From Drosophila pseudoobscura (Eukaryota > Arthropoda > Insecta > Diptera > Drosophilidae), in assembly GCF_009870125.1 (NCBI RefSeq), contig NC_046679.1, forward strand, positions 10,292,001 to 10,356,000: a stretch of DNA of 64,000 nt. Direction: 5' to 3'. Position 1 is the stretch's first letter. The number at the start of each line of letters is the position of its first letter. Below the pieces are notes generated by a model that saw only the letters and a program-made list of their open reading frames with translations, ran no database searches and had not been told where the DNA came from. Positions 57,529-64,000 of this stretch are shown here, in pieces. The translations under genes were made by a program, and so were the position numbers.

Positions 57529-58375
57529 TCAGATACGTTCTATGAAGGTGCCCTTTGGGAAGTAAAACTAATTTCGATTATCTGCCATACTGCCATTATT
57601 TATTGGATGTCAGATAAAGAACTATTACTGTACACCTGCTTGAATGCTGAAATTAGCTTGTACTATTATCATTATCATTTTCGGAATGCCGTAAACGAAA
57701 GTGAATCGCCGGGGTGTGGGTTGAGGTGAGGGTAAGGCCTGCGCCAGACACTCATCAATGAATGACCGTTCCGTTACTATGCCGTCGAGTAAAGCATTTT
57801 AAGTACAGGCATAGATTGAAAATTAAAATGCAGCGCCTGCTTATTAATTAGCTGATAAATCATTATCGGCCAGCGACGAAAAATGAAAGCGAATCGATCG
57901 GGTAGATGCGGCGACGGCATGGGTATGGCGGCTGCCCTCAATATAGACACGCGTCGTGAAAGAATGCCCATGTCCAAGTCCAAGTCCAAGTTCCTATGTA
58001 GCACCAAATGCGTTGCGCTGGGCCCCCCAAAAAGGGCCCTCGCGTCGGGCTGCATGCATATTCAAAGAAGTACGCCATCAGATTCGGCATCAGTCAGCCA
58101 GTCGGAGCCGGAGACATACTTGTACTCGCACTGTGGCACGATTTGCTTGTTTTGGCGCACGTTCGTGCCGTGAGACGCTCCGATGTCCGGCTGTCGAATT
58201 TCAAGTAGCCGCCCAGAGGGCTGGCCAACACCTACGTCGATAAAAGCGAATGTCAGTGTGGGCCATGCATTCAATAGTCGTCCGGTGCCAGAACTGAGCA
58301 GAGCTGAGCAGAGCCCAACGGATTACCAGATTCCCGAATCGAAGGACTAAACGAACATCAACGAAAGAACTCGAA
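57529..58375. other. Intergenic stretch before Osiris-like gene 2
   Basis: No gene is supported. The end holds the leader of the plus-strand gene at 58376. A CGATAAAAG word at 58239-58247 could act as a weak TATA box, with TTCAAT near 58268-58273 as a possible start. Confidence 0.4.
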
Positions 58376-58847
58376 ATGGCCGCCAACCAGAAAATTGTGT
58401 TCGCCATCGTGTGCCTATGCCTGGCCTTTAACGTGGTGTTGGGCCAGCAGCAGCCCGCCAATAGCTCGGACTCCGACTCGGATGTTGCCGGTCAGTTCAG
58501 AAGGAAGGGACTCTACAGCCATATCTACAGGAGCTAACCAGTTTGTTCTTCTTGCAGAGAGCCGCACGTTCGGCCACCATTTCTTGCGCCGCATCAGCTT
58601 CGCTCTTGTGCCCGGAGCCTTCGTGGTGGGCGTGATCACCACCCTGCTGGCGGCCCTGACGGTCGTCTCCATGAAGGGACTGGGAGTGGGCGTCATCCTG
58701 TTGGTGCTGGCCATCGGACAGATGCTGTCGCGAGCCCTGCCGGTCCAGGCAGCCGCCTATGCTGCCGCCCCCGTGGCGGCTCCAGTGCCCGTCGTCTACT
58801 CGCACTCGCACACCCAGCAGCCCGTCTGGCTGGAGAAGGAGTGGTAG
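58376..58847 (+). CDS. Small secretory/membrane protein, possibly Osiris-like, 134 aa
   Basis: Two exons, 58376-58490 and 58558-58847, joined across a 67-base intron (donor GTCAGT, acceptor CTTGCAG). A signal peptide (MAANQKIVFAIVCLCLAFNVVLG) is followed by a short Ser/Asp-rich segment. A hydrophobic block of about 40 residues (PGAFVVGVITTLLAALTVVS, GLGVGVILLVLAIGQ) comes next, then an Ala/Pro/Val tail ending in HSHTQQPVWLEKEW. The build of signal peptide, hydrophobic block and Ala/Tyr tail echoes Osiris proteins and the neighbours on both sides, but it is much shorter and lacks the N-terminal half of the family domain. It could instead be an unrelated small cuticle-associated protein. The coding call is strong; the family call is weak. 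Confidence 0.75.
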
Positions 58848-60500
58848 AGATGGAATCGATACGGCGCTCGAATGGGGCCAAAGATCGAGATCAGGACGAG
58901 AAAGCGAGCTGGTAGCAGGCCATGTTTTACCTCAATCTCAGCGAGCATGCAACCAAATAATAATTTAAGACTAGTTTAAATTATTTATTTAAATTATTTA
59001 TTTATTACAACAAGTAAAGAATGGAAAGCATTGATTTCATTTGATTGTGCCTGTGCCTGTGTCTGTGTCTGTGCCTCTGCCCCTTCCCATGGAAAGTGAA
59101 ATCTCCGCCCCGCCTCCGCCTCATTGGGTATGCAGCAGAGGGCGTCGCTGATTTACGGTTCTTTTAACTGCCCTTCCGTAGTGCCAGTTCCCGACTTGGA
59201 CACTGCGACGTGCTCGTCCACACAGACGTTGAAAGAAAGCAAAGCCCCACTCCCGAAGCCACAGCGATAGAAATGGGTCATACCCACCCGTCTGGCTGGG
59301 GATGGATTTCTCCTTGAACATATGATGAATATCACTCATGCCTCATTATGGCCAACGATTAATTAATTAGACTCTCACTTGATAAGTAGTCACTTAATTG
59401 AAAACGCATCACTTTTCTATCCATCTAGCCTCTCAATCATCATCTCGAATCCGGCTTCAATTGTTCCACTTTATACGCCAATTTAACAATTTTGCACTCT
59501 GTCACCAAAGTAAAGCATTTGGGTGACTTCACAGTCGGTTTGATACCCTTACTAATTACGGATAGCTTGAATATCTGAAAAATATTCCATAAGCAGAATG
59601 TTTGAGTTCTTACACACCCGATTTCATTTTTCAAATGGTTCAATGCTTTATTTATTGAAGCCTGTGATAACTCTTAGATGTTTCGAATGGTTCATGAAGA
59701 ATATCTGTTTCAGTTAGAAAAGAAAAGGTTACACATTCCAAACATCTAGTCGATATTATGTTCAGTGCCGTTCAACTGAATTGGTGTGTTGAAAACTAAA
59801 CTAAACCACTGTGATATGGTCAATAAAGCAGATTTTAAGGTACAATAATAGCAAATGTGCTCTCGATATGGTTCTCACCCTTGTTATCTTATCACTCAGA
59901 TATTCCTCTGTTAGATAGGGTATGAAAATTTCTAATGCCTAGGCAGACAGCATCACTACTGAAAGAGAAGGGGGTTACTCTTACTTGCTGACGCACCGGT
60001 GACACAGTTAGCCTGGCTGATACATGAGACAAGTGCCACCACTTCGCAGCCGAATTGCCGCTGAGCGAGAGAACAAATGGGAGCGGAGATCAGTGAAATG
60101 GGTGATTTAGCCAGGTGTGAATGGATATGTTTTGACTAGGCCAAGAAGTTCGGCGGTAAACAAACGGATTGGCCGGCCATAAGTCAGGCAAATGGGGCAA
60201 GGCAAGGCACGGCAAGGCAACGCAAGTGGAGAGCGACAGCGATATAAGCAACTGCAAGTGCAACCGCAGCTTGACCCGCTAAACTAAATCTGAGCGTCAG
60301 TCGAGCGTTGGCGAGCCGAAACCAGTTGGCCAGAGGAAAGCGGCCAAGAAATCAATGCGATGGGGTACTGGCTGGTCCAGCCAAGGATTGCTGGTGGTCC
60401 GAGCGCGGCAATGATTTCAGTTCTGCACTGTCACTGCTGAGGTGCAGTTGTGTTGTGTACCGAGCAATTGTCATTGGAAAAGCTAATAGTACTTTGAAAA
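58848..60500. other. Intergenic stretch between Osiris-like genes 2 and 3
   Basis: Contains a TGTGCC/TGTGTC repeat near 59046-59085 and GCAAGGCAAG repeats near 60193-60225. A TATAAG word lies at 60243-60248 and TCAGTC at 60297-60302; their spacing (56 bases) is too long for one core promoter, so the TCAGTC may be a TATA-less initiator for the gene at 60501. Nothing else is supported. Confidence 0.4.
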
Positions 60501-61515
60501 ATGCACGCCACCTCAACCAGCACCAGAGCCTTGCGAGTCCTTTTCGGACTCTGCCTGTTGCTGAGCCTCGATCGTGCGTCGGCCCAGATTCTGGCAGAGG
60601 CTAGCGAAGACTCGAACCCGTCGGAGCCCCGGTCGCACTCGGCGAATAGTGTGTCATACTTTAGGGCGTCGATTCCAATGCGAATCTACGAGTGTCTGCG
60701 GGAGTCCAGCATGCTGCACTGCACCAAGCTGTATGTGCTGCAAAAGATGGAGGAGCGACGCCAGATGGCCAGCTCGGGCAACCTGACCAGGGACTTCCTC
60801 GACCAGTTCTTCGGCGAGGAGACCCAGATGGGCAGCCTCATCTCGCAGAAGTACCAGCAGATGTCGGAGAAGGAGCTGAATCAGCGGCTGGTCGTGAACT
60901 TCCAGCGCTTTTTCAAGCACCGCGATCTCAAGCTACACTTCCTGTCCGGCATGCTGGTCAAGATCGTCCCCAGCAAGGACAACAAGCTGAAGTTCTCCCT
61001 GAAAAAGGGTGAGTATTGAACCGAAGTCCTGTCAGCTGACTGACGATCCTTCGTTTGCAGCTGGCAAGTCCCGCGTGGGACGTGCCAGACGACGCGAAAC
61101 GGAGGAGCTTGAGCTGAATCTTATGAACATTCCCTCGATTGGCGGAGTGGGCGGCAACAGCGGCAGCGTGGAGAACTACGAGCCGGAGGCGGAGGGCGAC
61201 TCCAAGCAACAGGGGCTCCTGGGCGGGGGCGGTGGCGGTGCCGAAGATGGTGGCGGGATCGGCGGCGGACTCTTGAGAAAGCGGAAGCACAAAAAGAACT
61301 CCAATAAGATGACCATGATGCAGGTGGCCGTTCCCATGATGATCTTCCCCATCGTCCTGCTGGGCAGCCTGCTGCCCTTCATCCTGCCTGCCCTCAAGAT
61401 GGCCACCATTATGTCGCTGGTGATGAACAATGGCGCCTTCTTGGCCGCCCTGCTCTACGCCGCTCGCACCCAGTTCAACACCCACGAGGAGCAGCAGCAC
61501 ATCAGCTACAGTTAG
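60501..61515 (+). CDS. Osiris-like (DUF1676) protein with Cys pair
   Basis: Two exons, 60501-61008 and 61061-61515, give 320 aa. A signal peptide (about residues 1-29, ending LDRASAQ) is followed by a region with the family's paired cysteines (YECLRESSMLHCTKLYVL). An amphipathic segment (KHRDLKLHFLSGMLVKIVPS) leads to a long polar, Gly-rich linker. A two-part hydrophobic block (VPMMIFPIVLLGSLLPFILP, then MATIMSLVMNNGAFLAALLY) precedes a short polar tail. This order is the Osiris pattern known from insects, with roles in cuticle and apical membrane traffic. The junction KK|AGKSR keeps frame. An AATAAA follows 52 bases after the stop. Together with the genes at 55.2 and 58.4 kb it may form a small Osiris-like group. 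Confidence 0.82.
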
Positions 61516-61567
61516 CTCTTCCATCAGTGAACGCTAACCTTCACCCTTTCACACTTGTCACTTTCCG

Positions 61568-61573
61568 AATAAA
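61568..61573 (+). terminator. Poly(A) signal of Osiris-like gene 3
   Basis: AATAAA 52 bases after the stop codon at 61515. Confidence 0.7.
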
Positions 61574-62572
61574 GACTGTCTCTTGTGTTATGGCTTCATT
61601 TTTCCAGTTTAGAAACTCATTAAAAAACACGCGGAAACTTCAATTATATGGGTGGGTGGCAGTATCCACGGTCTGGGAGGAAAGGATATATTTGATCATA
61701 TAAAAATGCATTGCCACCACTTTAGATACGCACAACCTTATTATAGAATACCATTTTTTGATGCTTCATATGGGTCCAATTTGTAGGATTGTTCTACAGT
61801 ACAAATTAGGTATATTTCTTATATAATTTGTGATTGTTCAAAACATCCTTGAGCATTTGATCAATGCTTTCGAAGCTATTCTTTTTGCCTTGCAATCAAT
61901 CTATTCAAATGCTGAAATTTGTTTACATCGAAAAGAAACACGATTGATGATTTTTTGTAAGTTTTATATAATTTTGTTTGTAGAGTTTCGCAACAATTGT
62001 TGGATTGAAATGTACAGTTGGGACCTTTATGACTAACACAATGTACACACGCATAAAAGTCGATGCTTAGAGTAGAGCTTAGTAGGTACACTTAATTCTA
62101 GAACCTCTTGCGTAAATATACAATTATTTATATGTAGGTATAGAGATAGAGAGAGGGTGGCAGATGCGTTCAGCCTTGAACGACAAGTGCGAGATAAGGT
62201 TGTGTAAAAAATTAATAAACGTGCAGATTTTGTTAACAATTTGTTGCTTTGCACATGTAGCTTTGACTAATCTCGAATAGTATTCTTCTTGGTTGTATTT
62301 GGAATTGAAGCCATTGATTTGTAAAACGTTTCTTGTGGAACCCTTCAAAATTTGCAATCGGGTCTGCGTCTCGCCTCCCGTCGCTCCGCTGCTCGGACTT
62401 CCTTCCCCAAACTCGTATTAACAGACACCACTTATGAGTAGGCAGTATGGAGCAGAGCCATTATTTGCTACTATTAAATACTGCAGACCCGATTGTGAAA
62501 CAAGAAATTTGTTCGTTAGTTCGCTTAGTTAGGATTGGTAACTGCTGACCCACTCGATGGGGCCCTCCCTGC
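61574..62572. other. Intergenic stretch between convergent genes
   Basis: Includes the 3' UTR of the desaturase on the minus strand. The open frames near 61830-62357 overlap on both strands, are AT-driven and look noncoding. Confidence 0.45.
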
Positions 62573-64000
62573 CTAGTCTCGCTTGCAGTCGGACTCCTTG
62601 TTCACAACGGAGGCGCTCTTTCGGTCCTCCTCGCTGATGTCATTGTCGTCCCAGCCCCAGATGGCGTGCTCTTCCTTCTCGTGGTCCAGATGGGCCACCA
62701 GCTCGCTGGTGGGGATGGCATTGTTGTTGTTGGCATCCATCAGGGCGGCAATGTGCGAGCCGTCGCCAGTGCGCAGCGCCCGCTTGTACACCATCTCCTG
62801 CGATACGAACTTCAGATCATAGGCCTGACCTGTGGATGGAGAAGGGAACAGAGAACAGAGCGGCATTATTGAAACGTCTGTCCTTCATTTGGGGGGTGGG
62901 TTAGAGACCGTACCGATTTTTGCCATCACGTCAATGAAGGCAGTGGTCCAGTTGAAGCTGTAGGTTCCCAGCTCGGCTGCCTTGTAGTCCCAGGGGAAGA
63001 CGTGGTGGTAGTTGTGCCATCCCTCGCCGATGGTGAGGGTCGACACCAGCTTGTTGTTCCTCGCACTGACATTCACGTCGTAAGCCTTCATGCCGTAGAA
63101 GTGGGCGGCGCTGTTCACCAGCCAGGTGAAGTGCAGCGACAGACAGAAGCGGAGCATGGAGCAGGTGAAGAAGCAGACGCGCAGAGAGCTGCCCATAAAG
63201 TAGTAGGGGAATATCATTGGCACCACGAAGCAGCAGATGGGCATAACAACAAAGTAGAATCTGGAAAGGACCGCAGATTTGTTAGCAAACAATTTGTGGG
63301 GATCTGAAGGTCTGAAGGGAGGAGCTTACTTCTTCTGGAAAATCACCACGGGATCCTCCTCAATATCGGCCATCGAGATCTGCTTGCCCTTGCTGGTCAC
63401 GTCCGGGTGCTTCTTGCACATCAGCCAGCCCATGTGGGCGAAGAAGAAGCCGCGTCGGGAGTTGTGGGGATCGGCGTGTGTGTCGGTGAACTTGTGGTGC
63501 ACACGGTGGTCACGGGTCCACTCCCAGATGCTGTTCTGGAAGGCCAGGGACTGGCACAGCATGAGGAAGATGCGCAGCGGCAGCTTGGCCTTGTAGGCCT
63601 TGTGCGACCACAGACGGTGGACGCCGGCCGTGATGCCCAGACCGCCCAGGAACATGGTCGCGTACACTGCGAACGAAATCAGCCGAAATCAGTAAAAGTC
63701 TCACAAGCCTATAGCGAGATCCTGGTTGTACTCACCGGGTAAGAGCTCCATGTAGGCGCTCTCGGCAAAGACCAGGTAGAGACCGTACAGAGCCATCGAG
63801 TGGAGGACGATGAAGAGGCCCACGTTGCGCCAAACAATCTCCATTTGGAAGGGCTTCTTCTCAGTCTCAGCCACTGGCTCCGATTTCTTGGCGGGCGCTT
63901 GTTTCACGGCCTTCGGGGTCGTGGCTGAGGAAGCGGGAGCGGCGGCCATCTTGTTGTTGTTGCCGTCAGCAATGGCCGTCTCGGCCAGTATGAAGGTGCT
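62573..64000 (-). CDS. CG8630: Fatty acyl-CoA delta-9-type desaturase, 5' end at or beyond window edge
   Basis: ER-membrane di-iron desaturase that puts a double bond into acyl-CoA using cytochrome b5 electrons. Four exons are visible: 64000-63736, 63666-63330, 63260-62914 and 62829-62573 (402 codons with the stop). The three histidine boxes are intact: HRLWSH, HRVHH and HNYHH (in GEGWHNYHHVFPWDY). NSAAH is also present. Hydrophobic pairs flank the boxes, as in the family. An ATG at 63949 (MAAAPASS) could be the start, but the frame stays open for 17 more codons to the window edge, so the true start may lie outside. The sequence differs clearly from my memory of Desat1 at the N-terminus and C-terminus (Asn-rich MDANNNN insert, then HAIWGWDDNDISEED). 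The CG8630 assignment is my best guess from the family set and arm location. Confidence 0.9.

Noticed and set aside
60243-60302. TATAAG plus TCAGTC as one core promoter for the gene at 60501
   Set aside because: The spacing of 56 bases is about twice the usual distance, so the two words cannot be one TATA/initiator pair.
1-64000. tRNA genes, CRISPR arrays, bacterial-type operons or complete transposons
   Set aside because: GGTTCGA-like words were checked by eye and none had a foldable cloverleaf. No regularly spaced direct repeats, transposase, reverse transcriptase or envelope-like frames were seen.

Overview
The window is animal nuclear DNA from a Drosophila-type fly. Its genes have short introns of about 50-80 bp with clean GT-AG borders, fly-type core promoters (TATA plus TCAGT initiators) and AATAAA signals. 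The gene set matches Drosophila chromosome arm 3R (Muller E): two pyrokinin-2 receptors, a cluster of M1 aminopeptidases, wntD and a CG8630-like desaturase. A dispersed repeat near 30.5-30.9 kb resembles ones I associate with obscura-group genomes, so that group is a guess, not a result.

Layout. 1-2.9 kb has no clear gene. 3.0-7.3 kb (minus) and 15.0-17.9 kb (plus) hold two divergently oriented PRXamide (pyrokinin) receptors, about 7.6 kb apart, with almost identical intron positions. 18-29.4 kb is mostly gene-free; a 51-codon secreted-peptide gene with its own TATA box and poly(A) signal lies at 29.4-29.7 kb. A GT31 glycosyltransferase (31.2-32.5 kb) follows a dispersed repeat. 33.6-51.3 kb is a same-strand (minus) tandem cluster of M1 zinc aminopeptidases. 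Three members are complete (1026, 945 and 982 aa), each a type II membrane protein with an intact zinc site. Between the first and second lie two 'headless' relatives. One is a 273-codon gene that has only the membrane anchor, a Thr/Pro/Gly stalk and the first part of the N-terminal domain. The other is a 79-residue protein that has only an anchor and stalk; it sits inside an intron of the former and has its own initiator and poly(A) signal. 52.6-54.1 kb is wntD, with a compact upstream block of Dorsal, E-box and Zelda-type motifs. 55-61.6 kb has one clear, one probable and one possible Osiris-like membrane protein gene. 62.6-64.0 kb is a fatty-acyl-CoA desaturase that runs off the window edge.

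How the parts may work together. The aminopeptidases are probably brush-border or epithelial surface enzymes that trim peptides. The headless members cannot catalyse anything; they could be dimer partners, decoys, or remnants of the birth-and-death of the cluster. This is the most unusual local feature. The receptors belong to neuropeptide signalling, WntD to feedback on the Dorsal/Toll axis, and the Osiris-like and desaturase genes to membrane, cuticle or lipid biology. These groups appear to be neighbours by history rather than one pathway.

All exon borders were read by eye from splice consensus and frame continuity. No alignment, transcript or database search was run, so orthology calls rest on remembered family features.
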